64,000 nucleotides of DNA from Pomphorhynchus laevis (taxonomy: Eukaryota; Acanthocephala; Palaeacanthocephala; Echinorhynchida; Pomphorhynchidae), in the NCBI GenBank assembly GCA_012934845.2, contig WNNJ02002109.1:18190-82189 (forward strand), in the 5' to 3' direction. Below the pieces are notes generated by a model that worked only from the letters and a program-made list of their open reading frames with translations, was not told the DNA's origin and made no database searches. Positions 10,700 to 21,296 of the stretch are shown here, piece after piece (positions within the stretch are counted from its first letter, which is position 1; every line of letters begins with the position of its first letter). The translations under genes and the position numbers were made by a program.

Positions 10700-12325
10700 T
10701 GAGCAGGGATATGGCGAGAATTGCTCACCTTAAACCTTCTCAGTCTTCCCTTTGGAAGCTATTCAAGAAAGAGCAGTTTGTCTGCTGGAAGGATAGGGCT
10801 GAGTTGGATTGTGAGCATTGGCCTTTACATAGTTCTGGAAGAGTCACTATCCCTACATAATTATGGAGCCACTGAATCACACCAACCAATCCCGCCTTGG
10901 TGTGACTTCAGATATAGGGACTTATCTGTTACAGATATCCTTAGCTCCTGGGGGCCACTCCCGGGTACCTCCAAATTCATCGCTCCACTATCTTCTCGAA
11001 TCTGTCAGCTTTTGACTCCCGATCAAAGAAGAGAAGTAATCGTCACAATGCTTTTAGCCTCACCATCTCATGTAGTACATCAATATTAGTCGTAGAATTT
11101 TTTACACAAGCGTAGTCCGATCTCATGTTCTTAATCTTAAGACCTGCGGCCCATATCGATTCAAAAATCCCTCATCTGCATCTACGATAAAGCACTTGCG
11201 CATAGAATCCCCGACCATTTAAGTAGGCGTAACTTGATCCCACCGAGTTTTCATGGGTTTATCAAAGGGCGCTTGTCCATTCAGCAATAGGTGAAGTGCA
11301 TCAGTTTTGTCGGGATAACAGTCATCAACCCGCTGTGGCTGTTTTTCTCGACTTTTCTGCTGCATTTGACCGCATCTAAATTCCCTTATATCCTCTCTCA
11401 GATCTATCGGGTTGTCTGCGAGAATTGTTAACAGAATGGAGATATTGTTGTAGACCAAGCGGTTGTACTATGAAGACGACCCTAATGCGCATCAGTTCTA
11501 CCCTATTACGGGTGTACCCCAAAGCTCCCTACTTTCTCCTATCTTACATCTTGCTGTCTCCATTGTACTATTCAAGAATTTTAAACGTGATCAACATCTA
11601 GTGGTATACGCTGATGATACCACGGCCCTGTTATCTGGACGCAGGTGCAAAGATGTCGCCTCGGACATCAGCCGTTTCTTTTTAAGATTAACAGACCAGC
11701 TGACCCCATCCAATCTTATTTTAAATTCATCCAAATCGCAGGTAGTTGTCTTTCATGGCACCCCTGCGACAAAGAAAAAATTAAAGAGACTAGCACTCTC
11801 AGCTCTATCTTCTATTTTGACTAATCAATCACTCCTTACCTTCACAAGTCGAGTAAGATACCTGGGGTTCACCATTACGGTGAACTGGTAGGCGACAGCT
11901 TACCTGGATAGACTCAAACTAATCCTCAAGAGAGCTAGGTTGGCCTTAAACTGGCTCAGCATCTGGTATTGAATGGGAAAACCCGAGTGCGCCTCTGGAG
12001 TACTTGGGCTATCTCAAGATTAGTCTTCTTTTGAAGATGACGTCTCCCAGAGCGAAGACTAAGGTTTCTCAAGTTCTTCATCTTGCAATTACCAAGCATA
12101 GTCCGCCTCGATTGAATTCCTCGGGGGTAAATACCCCAAGTGGTTCAGTAGGAGAGCGGAGTGTTTGATTGGCTGGAGGGCTCAGATCCCACTGATCTGA
12201 GGCCGTAACATAGAAGACAAAAACGGCGAATTTACGATTGATTTAATTCTATTAATTTTGTTTATGCTTCCTTACCTAATTTTTTTAGTAGTTATATAGT
12301 TGTTTAATAAAATCTTTATTATGAT
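10700..12325 (+). mobile_element. 5'-truncated second copy of the non-LTR element
   Basis: Plus-strand homologue of ORF2 at 5688-8149, starting within the endonuclease-RT linker. LSLHNYGAT and IPPWCDFRYRDLSVTDIL (about 10850-10950) match the minus-strand copy almost word for word. The frame 11463-11891 holds motif B (TGVPQSSLLSP; the catalytic-loop Gly is changed) and YADDTTALLSGRR. Sequence identity ends at AATAAAATCTTTATTAT (about 12308). Several frameshifts; inactive. Confidence 0.85.
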
Positions 12326-12614
12326 GATATATTTTGACATAAGCGTACAGCTTGTACGCATTTGCCACATTAAAAAAATTTGTATTATTTGTATTATTAT
12401 AACCCTAATTACAAGAATCATTGCAAATTTACGACTATCCTGATCAATATCCCGACTGAACTTTTGTGAAACAGCTTTTTTGCACTGCTTATTGCAAATT
12501 TACGACTATCATTCTCAAGATCCCTCACTTTGATAGCTGTCGTTCATAACGAAGCGTCCTGTCTATTTAAAGTGTGACTACTTCCCTACAGTGATACTTT
12601 CAAAGTAACAGATA
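12326..12614. other. intergenic sequence with short direct repeat
   Basis: TTGCAAATTTACGACTATC occurs at about 12421 and 12491. Sequence after 12560 (CCTGTCTATTTAAAGTGTGAC) looks like the 5' UTR of the Gag relic that follows. No gene seen. Confidence 0.4.
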
Positions 12615-13440
12615 ATGGAGAGAGGAAAAAGCCTCCTCCTCTCGAACAGTCTAAAGGTGAGTTTTTTGTGATTCTAATAAAATATTACACCCTATCAAAA
12701 GAGAAAATTTTTTGATCAAAATTATTTTCTCAAATGCTGAAAGTAAAGAAAAATGGTTACAAAATCATAGGTGCTAAAAATATAAAAGGAATACGATTTT
12801 ATTAGAGTTTGTCAAGAACAATGGCTTTTTCTCTAAGATAGCATTTGTTAACGAATTATTAAAAAAATGAATACTTAAAATTAGTTCTCAACGATGAACA
12901 TTGTACCATTAATGACGTCTCACTTCCACTATCGAGTATGCTAACGAGCATTCGAATTACGTCCATGTAGAAGAGATAAAGGATCTATGTGAGAAATTCG
13001 GTGTTCATTTCGTACAACGTTGCAGGTATAAGGGCTTTGATGACAAGTCGATAATTATCAGAGGCGAAAGCTCAAGATTACATTGGCTCAAAAAAATCGT
13101 CCTGGTTTAGGCGAGCAGAAGTTAAAACTCATAATGTTTGAACATGCAAACACAATGTGTGTCCATTGCTCAGGAGCACACTCCTCCGTCTCTTGTCAGT
13201 CTAAACCAACAATGAAATACTATAATTATGGAGGTCACCATAAAGCTTATAGGCACATTTGCTCGGCCTTTAGCATTTATATTAAATCCCTCAACTCCAT
13301 TCCAAATTCACTGTCTAATCGTGCTTCTTTTGCATCCATTGATCTTAAACAGACTGATGCGACTCCAATTAGGAATCCTACTTCTACATTGAGCGACACA
13401 ATTATATACTATTCCAAAGGAAAGACGTAATTATTTTTGA
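12615..13440 (+). pseudogene. non-LTR Gag-like ORF1 relic
   Basis: Starts near ATGGAGAGAGGAAAAAGCC (12615) and continues through many stops. The best segment, 13083-13430, has a Cys/His cluster of retrotransposon Gag type (CVHCSGAHSSVSC, then YNYGGHHKAYRHIC, where the first Cys positions are lost). Segments such as LKLVLNDEHCTINDVSLPL (about 12871) fit an ORF1 nucleic-acid-binding region. I cannot connect it to a particular RT in the window. Confidence 0.55.
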
Positions 13441-13772
13441 TTTTTCGCTAACTTCTGTTAGCATCTTCAGAAAATTACAATGTTTAAAAAAATAATGAAT
13501 TATTAAAGTAAAAAACAAAATTCATATATATTTTCGTTAATTTCTGACTTTTTCGACACCAGCCAAGTATGGAGCCCCAATCGAGTTTCCTTTCTTTTTT
13601 ATTTCTTTTCGCAGGTTTCGATTGAGATTTTTTTTGCTTAGATGTCGAGGATAAGAATTTTTATCCTCATTGTGTTGAGCGACACAATTATATACTATTC
13701 CAAAGAAAAGGCGTAATTATTTTTGATATTTCGCTAACTACTGTTAGCATCTTCAGAAAATTACAATGTTTT
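13393..13772. repeat. 95-bp direct repeat pair
   Basis: TTGAGCGACACAATTATATACTATTCC and about 70 following bases occur at 13393-13490 and again at 13675-13770, including an imperfect hairpin (GCTAACTTCTGTTAGC). Between them lies T-rich unique sequence. From 13770 to 14200 the DNA is AT-rich with no gene seen; 13940-14000 resembles the reverse complement of 20605-20665. Confidence 0.7.
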
Positions 13773-14201
13773 TTATTGTACATTCTTATATAAAAAAGTT
13801 CAAATCGATCACCACCATTTACTATGGGCATGTGCTGCTGCTGTTAGCGATAACCAGCTGTTTTTACTGTTGCTTAAATTTTTGAAACGATTTCGGCAGC
13901 TTCTGAAGGTACACAAAACGCAATAAAAAATGATTCAAAATAGTTTAGAAACAAACTAAAAATAATTACCATAACATTTTCATTCACAATAGATAATTTG
14001 AAAAAATAGAAAACTATAAAAAATAATAATTAAAAGTACTAGAAAAATTAAATAAAGTATAAAAACAAAATAGGAAAAAATATTTAAACAAAAGAATCGT
14101 TTACAACATCTTTATAAAATATTTAAAGTTACGTCAGGTTTATTATAAAGCATAATAACTTTATTAATTTATTACGTCAGCATACTAATATTGGAGTTTT
14201 T

Positions 14202-14603
14202 ATGAATGTAATAAAAACTGAGCATACGAATATTGAAAAGGTGCTAAGCAAAGCAACGCATTTGGTTCCCTCGATAAGAGGCTTACCATTTGAAAGTAGA
14301 ATTCACTTGCTAGGCGTTACATCAATAGAAAAGTCTCTATTAATACCAGACTTGATTATGACATGGGCAGCCGTAAACCGTTGTGATCATCCTTTGACAG
14401 ATATCTTCCGCATCCGCAAGGAATCAACACTCTGAGGTCACGGTATTCACATCATGGCGAAACGGTACATCAGAGATGTATGCAGAGGTTTACCAGATAG
14501 GGTGCGCACTGTATGGAACAATCTACCTGCTCACATAGTAACATGTGCATCAAAAACTGCATTCAAACGACAATTGAAGAACTTAGTTACTACAATTACA
14601 TGA
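14202..14603 (+). pseudogene. non-LTR reverse transcriptase C-terminal tail relic
   Basis: The translated segment contains ATHLVPSIRGLPFESRIHLLGVTSIEK, then LIMTWAAVNR, and after a stop VWNNLPAHIVTCASKTAFKRQLKNL ending at a TGA near 14603. This order (LIPSIR...R...LGL.SLE..R...DLIM, RG..., WN.LP..VV.A.S...FK..LD) is the conserved tail of RTs of CR1/RTE-like elements. Only this tail remains. Confidence 0.65.
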
Positions 14604-14804
14604 CATATTTTTCATTTTTTATTTTAACTTTGTGACTATTGACTCACTTGTAACGAGCTTTTGCTCCCTCTGGTATATATTAATAATAATTTTTTTAATA
14701 AATTCAAAATATTACTTACAAATTAGTAGTCACCCTCAAATGGATCTTATAAATGCCAGAATATAATATTTTTGTCCCTATATCTTCGTTATAATCCTTA
14801 TTAC

Positions 14805-16088
14805 TCAGTTGTGATTAATACTTTTGTAATTTCTCCTCCTTAGCGTCATAGACACTGATTTTGCAATAGATATCGAAATGTTTGTTCTTATTCTTCTTAT
14901 ACAGTCATCATACCTATTTACGTCTTTTTCTGCCAGTCTAGTGGCAATCCGCTTAATCACACTGTTTGCTACAGGATTTATTCCTCTAACTGTCGAGAAA
15001 ATCATCGGGTGGAATGCCGCTTGCTCAATTCTTGTAATTCTTTCTGCGTACTTTGCGTTTTTTCAACTTTCGTGGTATGTAAATGGATCAGTCATGCGCT
15101 TTAAGGAATATGAAGGTGCTAAATTGTTGAAGACACACACGTCCATATAGGACCGCACCCATATATTCCCATATAGCCCATTACAACAAATATCAGCTCT
15201 GGCCTCTCTATCTTTCGTAGTAGTCGATCTGTCAAAATCTATAGAATGCGGAACTGGCTGTAATATAGGTTCCTTCGACACCAGTTTACAGATCCCGTTT
15301 AATGGTTTGATAATTTCATCGACTACTATATTATGTCTAATGTAATTGAGACCTTCACATTTCCACTACAATGCATGTGTTACATTTAAATCCATACCAC
15401 ATGTGCAAAAGTCAGTTAGGGTTTTAGGCTCCTGTGCAAATCGCACTGCTATCGCATCTTCAAACTCTTGTGAGTTCAGAAGTCTGTTATCCGTATAAGT
15501 TCGTGAAGTAAGCCAAGCCGAGGCTCCTTTGACACTTGCGTTTCTCAATATTGTTCTAAGATCTCGTTCCGAAGAATCAATAATTTTGAGTTGATCCAGC
15601 TTTTGTTTAATCTTATTATGATCATGCGTTTCATTTTGTAATATTTTTTGTTTATTACGTAGTTCGTTTCCTCTCAGTCCATCGATGCTTGGTTTGCACA
15701 TCGAGTACGAAACCCGATATTCATTCTCGCCTTCCGCAGCTGGGTTCATTAATCCCAAACCTCCTAGGAAATATGGTAGATGAATTATTGATTTAGATTC
15801 TTCATTCATAGTTTCTATACCAAGTATCCGAGTAATTGTGTTTTGAAATAATTCATTTTCCAGAGGTTTAAACCATTCAATCTTTGTCTCGCATGTTCTC
15901 TTCAAATATGTCAATTGGTGTTGGAAAACTCTATTTAACATAAGATACGCCGCAAAAGTATTCTCCGTAATTAGATCGTCTAGTTTTGATACGTCCGTCT
16001 TGAATTCTCTAATTTTTTCCTTCACTTGATGTTTAACATAGTTGTTAGTTCCGATGTAACTGCCTAGGTATTTGACTCCATCCGTCAA
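14805..16088 (-). pseudogene. RLE-type retrotransposon RT/endonuclease relic
   Basis: A homologue of the C-terminal half of the intact protein at 21297-24263. The frame 16088-15366 begins at the post-catalytic GVKYLGSYIG motif (thumb), contains LPYFLGGLGLMNP and ASVKGASAWL, and ends at a Cys motif. Frames 15281-15063 (REARADICCNGLYG...MDVCVFN) and 15005-14805 carry the PD-(D/E)XK-like endonuclease and tail. Frameshifted and lacking fingers and palm, so inactive; a diverged relative, not a recent copy. Confidence 0.8.
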
Positions 16089-16300
16089 TTAAGCCTCAAG
16101 AATTTTTCTATTTTATCAATTAGTTTCTTTTGTTAAAGAAATAAGCCTCAAGAATTTATTTTGCTAATAAGAAATTGCTATTTAAACAATTGGTTTCTTT
16201 TGCTAAAGAAATAAGCCTCAAGATTTTTTTGCTAATAAGCCTCAAGAATTTTTTATTTAAACAATTGGTTTCTTTTGCTAAAACAACAGTATTATTATAC
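16089..16300. repeat. irregular tandem repeat, AAGCCTCAAGAATTT units
   Basis: AAGCCTCAAGAATTT occurs at about 16091, 16143, 16211 (as AAGATTT) and 16238, alternating with ATTGGTTTCTTTTGCTAAAG blocks of 20-30 bp. Creates shadow ORFs on both strands. Confidence 0.85.
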
Positions 16301-16378
16301 TTGATAGGCCATAATAGATCAGTTGAATTTGACGACCTGCAGAATCGTGTTTTAGGCAGGTAAGGAACGTTCATCGCA

Positions 16379-16696
16379 GTGTTTTATACAGCTACCAGCT
16401 TCGCCAGGTCCCCGTCGATTGGTCCGGTCCACGGGGATGCATCTAACGCCAAGTACTTAAACTATGAGGACTACGACGCCGATTTCCACCGCATATTGAA
16501 TGACCTCAAAAGAGCGAAGATAAATGAGGAGCAGATCCAGGAACTGCGGGCCTCGGCCCACATCCTCAACCCTGCTGAACTTGAAGACCTGCAAATTAAA
16601 GTGTATAGGGGCTGGGGGAGTGAGAGGCCCAGCAATGCCAGCAGTCGAGGGCCAAAGATCGGCCTGATTCCATCTGGCGTGTCACATGTTGCCTAA
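16379..16696 (+). CDS. hypothetical 105-aa ORF, GC-rich, coding-like
   Basis: I do not recognise it. It stands out because it is much richer in GC than its AT-rich surroundings and has coherent amino-acid composition: an acidic middle (YLNYEDYDADFHRILNDL), a helical, charged segment (INEEQIQELRASAHILNPAEL) and a basic tail. Upstream in frame, across a TAA at about 16362, is VEFDDLQNRVLGR, so the real unit may begin near 16300. It could be an exon or a processed gene fragment of host or viral origin; the Hsp90 relic lies about 450 bp downstream. No signal peptide or membrane segment. Confidence 0.35.
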   Translation: MFYTATSFARSPSIGPVHGDASNAKYLNYEDYDADFHRILNDLKRAKINEEQIQELRASAHILNPAELEDLQIKVYRGWGSERPSNASSRGPKIGLIPSGVSHVA

Positions 16697-16859
16697 CTGA
16701 TGTATGATCTGTTTTTTAATCTTTTCATTAGCTATTTCATTAGCTAAATAAGAGTACCAAGAACGTTTGAAGGTTCTTCAAGTGTGATCTGTGGCAGAAC
16801 TGTTGTCAGTAGCCACCGACTTATACGTAGTAGTAGACGGAAGAATGTACAACAGTGTT

Positions 16860-17267
16860 GCAACGAAGAATTACAAACGATAAAGCCATGTTACGTACTG
16901 CTCGAATATTATACCGTGATATGATGTGAGTTCCGTGAATCAGGATATCCGTTTTCGGAAACATTCGTGCCAGCAAAATCGGACACATCTGCAAACGTGA
17001 ACGAAACAACAAGCACTTTGGACACGTTTACAAACCCGTATGAAGCCACAGACACCTCAAACATTTTTTACAAACGCGAACGAAGCGAAAGACCTTTTAG
17101 ACATAGAATGTGAGACCCGTGTAATCCGGTTTTGGCGAAACCGCATGATTAAGCTCGGGCTCGGGATTTAGGACGATGCGGATAAACTTCTGGACAGAAA
17201 AGGCGACACCGCGGCCGTCCCAGCAGATGAGAGCGACGCTACGCGCATGGAAGACGTTGACTACTAA
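16860..17267 (+). pseudogene. Hsp90 C-terminal relic
   Basis: The last 40 codons (17145-17267) read MIKLGLGI, a stop, then an acidic linker and MEDVDY before TAA. RMIKLGLGI, an acidic stretch and a terminal MEEVD are the hallmark end of cytosolic Hsp90/Hsp83, where MEEVD binds TPR co-chaperones. Here one in-frame TAG, the MEEVD-to-MEDVD change and an extra Tyr mark decay. Upstream, TNDKAMLRTARILYRD (about 16871) weakly resembles the preceding Hsp90 helix (KNDKAV...LLYE). The sequence is GC-richer than its surroundings. Confidence 0.65.
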
Positions 17268-17275
17268 ATGAAGTG

Positions 17276-18155
17276 TTAATTGTTGTATTTAAATGTCATC
17301 TTTACGATATTAATTAAAAAAACAGTATTATTATAGTCAATATTGTGATCTAAAAGTAAACTATGGTCTACAATAGCGCTACTTGGGCCCTTTTTAAGTG
17401 TGTATTTGTGCTGTTTTAATCTAGTCTCTAATTGGCCTGTTTGGCACACATACATTTTGTTTAATCTAAACAAGAAATTTTATAAACAACTCCATCATTA
17501 TCATGCTTGGGTTTTTTTTTCAAAATGTTGTGTAACTTCGGTATTTTACTATTATACAAAACAATATTTGAAGTATTTAATGTTTTATTGTTTGAAACAA
17601 ATCTTTTGAAATTAATATTCCAAAAATTATTTATAAATAGTAATCCTATGTATTTATTTTCTCGTTATGGGCCAAAAAAAACTTGTTTATCCGTTTTGGT
17701 ACTTGTAGAAAGCCTTTTTAATTCCTTATGATGGGAAACCGTTTTATCTTATAGAATTATAATTATCTTATTATTTGTTTCAAGTTCATTAATATCGGAA
17801 ACAATCATTTTACTTCGTAAAAACAAAAAATTGGCAGCAGGTGTTTCCAAGATGTTGGGACATTAATATTCCACGAAATAATATTTAAATTATTTAAATT
17901 TTGATATGAAACGGATGTTTTTAAAATATCGTTTGATTTTCTACTAACGACGACATCTAAAAATGTGTATCTACAATTTAATTCTAATTCTATTGTCCAC
18001 TGAATATTTTCATCAAAACAATCTATTGCCCTTAATATGTCCTGTACATCAATTGTGTTATCACAAATAGCAAACGTATCATCGACATATCTTATCCACA
18101 TAACAACAACCATCTTAGTGATATTATTTAATTCCCAATTTTTCACATAATTCAT
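17276..18155 (-). pseudogene. minus-strand PLE: RT palm and GIY-YIG fragments
   Basis: On the minus strand, 18155-17805 encodes the catalytic segment MWIRYVDDTFAICDN, then IQWTIELELNCRYTFLDVVVSRKS. 17473-17276 encodes the second half of a GIY-YIG domain (MYVCQTGQLETRLKQHKYTLKKG, with Cys for the expected Gly) and DHNIDYNNTVFL. The linker between is AT-rich and out of frame. It resembles the PLE at 42780-44440. Confidence 0.8.
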
Positions 18156-18159
18156 TAAA

Positions 18160-18560
18160 GCCTTTTTAGAAAGCCTTTTTAATTTATCATGATGGAAAAC
18201 TCTTTTTATCTAATAGAATTCTAAATATCTTATTATTTGTTCCAAGTTAATTTATATCGGAAGCAATCATCTTACTTCGTAAAAACAAAGAATTAACACC
18301 AGATATTTTCCAAGAGGTTGGGACATTGGTATTCCACGAAACAAAATTTAAATTATTTAAATTTTTATAATAAACGGATGCCTTTATAATATCATTTAAT
18401 GTTCTAATAACGACGACATCCAAAAATGTATCTACAATTTAATTCTAATTCTATTGTCCACTGAATATTTTCATCAAAACAATTTACTGCTCTTAATATG
18501 TCCTGTACATCAATTGTGTTATCACAAATAGCAAACGTATCATCGACAGAACGTATTGAA
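18160..18560 (-). repeat. tandem duplicate of PLE RT segment
   Basis: About 380 bp matching 17705-18080 in the same orientation, diverged by several per cent and with small indels. Includes the region upstream of the catalytic motif but no open frame. Head-to-tail partial duplication is common for PLEs. Confidence 0.75.
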
Positions 18561-18608
18561 GACTCTTGACTTTTATTGTAATTTTGATTTACTCAATTAT
18601 TCTATTCA

Positions 18609-19061
18609 TTGACATATCTAATCCACATAACAAGGGAAGGGGTACCCAAAACAATGGGTGTTCGGGGTATTTGCCGCGAAACTAAGGAGGTATTTCTCGT
18701 TGCTGTGGATAATCGTACAGCTGAAACACTAAAAGCGTGTATTCAGGCGTTCATACAACCTGGCAGCATTATTCTGTCAGATATGTGGAAGGGTTACAGC
18801 GGGCTGGATTCAATGGACGGATACAATTTTCAGCATTACACTGTTAATCACAGTGAGGAATTTGTATCGGAAGAGGGCCACCACACACAGACAGTGGAAA
18901 GCACGTGGAATCAGCTAAAAAGACGGAACAAGCTGGAATGTGGAACACATAGACAAATGCTAGATTCCTATCTAGTTGAATTTCTATGGCGACACAGGAA
19001 TCGCGGACAAAATTTATTTGAAAAATTATTCACTCTCATTCGAGATTTTGCTGTAATGTAA
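18609..19061 (+). pseudogene. Merlin/ISXO2-like transposase, C-terminal part
   Basis: The 150-aa frame has the order expected of the IS1016/ISXO2 (Merlin) DDE domain: GVRGICRETKEVFLVAVDNR, a PGSIILSDMWKGY block with the second catalytic Asp, VNHSEEFV, then a TQTVESTWNQLKRR block with the catalytic Glu, and FLWRHRN near the end. The first catalytic Asp and the N-terminal part are missing upstream. N-terminal pieces lie in the opposite orientation at 19400-19916. Confidence 0.8.
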
Positions 19062-19118
19062 TTATTTTAAAGAATAACATATTTATCATTTGGAATCATT
19101 ATTTTGTTAACGAATGGG

Positions 19119-20330
19119 GGGAGAGGCAAATAGCAAAATATGATAAAACAATTTCAATTATTTTCTAATGAAGATGCATTATTCATACCCAAACACAACT
19201 AAAGTATCGAGATGTATCAGATATATTTTATGAAAATATTTTGGAGCAATATACTCTGATATTGATTATGAAATTTAAAAATTATTTTTTTAAATAATAC
19301 TTCCAAATATTTTTTAAAAAATGTAAAATTGAATATCGTCAAATATTCAAGAGCATGGCTGATCAAATTATAGTATGTTATATAGCATAAAAATTAGTTT
19401 ATAATAGCAATACAAAAGTTTGTATTTGTCTTAAAAATTTTGAGATTTTTTTAAATTTTAATTTACTTTTTTGACGAAAAATTTTAACAAAACGTCAAAA
19501 GCGCACAGTTCTCGAAAATAGTTTCGAAAATCTACAGCCGTTTCTTGGCTCAGGCCCAACTCGTCTTTACAAAATTTGATGCTGGTTAACTGCTTTGTCC
19601 AGCAATATGCAAGGAGATAATGACATTTTACAATGGAATTCGGGATCCATCAAACCACGTTTTCTTACGGACGGATACCCATTCCTTGCAACCTGCTTTG
19701 ACTCAATATTAGTGCAAATATTTACTTTTTTGCACCAATTTCATTGCGTGCAATCGACGAAACTTTTTTTCTAATGAGGGAAATAAATAGTGATTGTCAG
19801 CATATCTAATTATATACCCCTGGGAATGACTCCGCGTTCTTGGAGAAATTGAACCGCGTCTTCGTCCGACGTTATAGTTCGAGCTAATGATATCCAGTTA
19901 GTCGAATCAGTCATCTGTAAGACGTTAAAATATTTATTTAATATAATTTAATATTTTGTATAATCTGTTTAAGTAGATTATCCCACATGTACAATTTAAG
20001 TAGTGGGGAGAGGCAAATAGCAAAATATGATAAAACAATTTCAATTAGTTTCCAATGAAGATGCATTATTCATACCCAAACACAACTAAAGTATCGAGAT
20101 GTATCATATATATTTTATGTAAATATTTTGAGCAATATACTCTGATATTGATTATGAAATTTAAAAATTATTTGAATATCGTCAAATATTCAAGAGCATG
20201 GCTGATCAAATTATAGTATGTTATATAGCATAAAAATTAGTTTATAATAGCAATACAAAAGTTTGTATTTGTGCTTAAAAATTTTGAGATATTTAATTTT
20301 AATTTACTTTTTTGACGAAAAATTAAAAAA
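19119..20330. repeat. duplicated Merlin 3'-end/MITE-like block
   Basis: GGGAGAGGCAAATAGCAAAATATGATAAAAC begins nearly identical blocks at 19119 and 20007, each running about 320 bp; sequence before each start differs, so this is likely the element terminus. The blocks are AT-rich and non-coding. Confidence 0.65.
19400..19916 (-). pseudogene. Merlin transposase N-terminal part, inverted
   Basis: On the minus strand a start MTDSTNWISLARTITSDEDAV followed by FLQERGVIPRG (19911-19810) matches Merlin N-termini. Downstream pieces read RKKTWFDGSRIPL (about 19650) and the DELGLSQETAVDFRNYFREL helix-turn-helix segment (about 19560-19500), with frameshifts between. The segment 19406-19627 is repeated at 20674-20896. 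Orientation is opposite to the C-terminal half at 18609-19061. Confidence 0.65.
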
Positions 20331-20673
20331 ACAAAATTTTATGTGAATATGCATTATTTAAAGCTCAAACTTACCCGTCATGTCAAGATGTATAATGAGT
20401 ATTTTATGTGACTTTTTTAACCACAACGCTCTTATATTTGAGATTTAATTTAATTTTTAATTTTTTTCAAAAAAAAATTAAAATGTTTTTTTTTATATTC
20501 AACTTGGTTTCTACAAAATAAAATTGACATATTCGATACAAGGATTTTTTTTGCTTTGGAAAACCAAACCGATAAGCCCCATTATTTTTTATATTTTTTC
20601 TAATTTTTCAAAATTATTTATTTTGAATGAAAATATTATGGTTATTATTTTTGTTTCTAAACAATGATTAAAT

Positions 20674-20896
20674 AGCAATACAAAAGTTTGTATTTGTCTT
20701 AAAAATTTTGAGATTTTTTTAAATTTTAATTTACTTTTTTGACGAAAAATTTTAACAAAACGTCAAAAGCGCACAGTTCTCGAAAATAGTTTCGAAAATC
20801 TACAGCCGTTTCTTGGCTCAGGCCCAACTCGTCTTTACAAAATTTGATGCTGGTTAACTGCTTTGTCCAGCAATATGCAAGGAGATAATGACATTA
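20674..20896 (-). repeat. second copy of Merlin N-terminal segment
   Basis: Near-exact copy of 19406-19627 (about 222 bp, same orientation), including the minus-strand segment with the helix-turn-helix. It is immediately preceded by AACAATGATTAAA, a sequence that recurs after the poly(A) tail at 24350, so it may lie at the 5' end of the RT element that follows. Confidence 0.8.
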
Positions 20897-21296
20897 TCTC
20901 CTTGCATAAAATATTTAACAGCTTAAAATATTTAACAGCTTAAACACACAATAAAATAACATACAAGATTAATATACACATTTCCGATAAACATACAATC
21001 AATGTGCACCGTTCTGATAACAGAGCTAGCGAAGCGAGCGTAAGGGGCAAGGAAATATAAAGGATCGTACGCCCAGGGTACTTCCCGGGGTACACACTCG
21101 CACGAAAACTAACAGTTTAACAAACCATCCCAGGGTATAAGGGCTCTGGTTTCTCTACAAAGGGAAGTGTGTATCTACTGCCCATTCCCGAGAAACTTCG
21201 TCTATACAAACGCGATCATCCCGGGATACAGGGGCTCTGTCTAGCAGACGGAATATCAACGAGTCCGCCGCAACAATCAGAGATAATACAATCGGC

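Noticed and set aside
16340..16400. Mini-intron with GTAAGG donor and TTTATACAG acceptor
   Set aside because: About 32 nt is too short for most animal introns, and removing it does not extend a meaningful frame.
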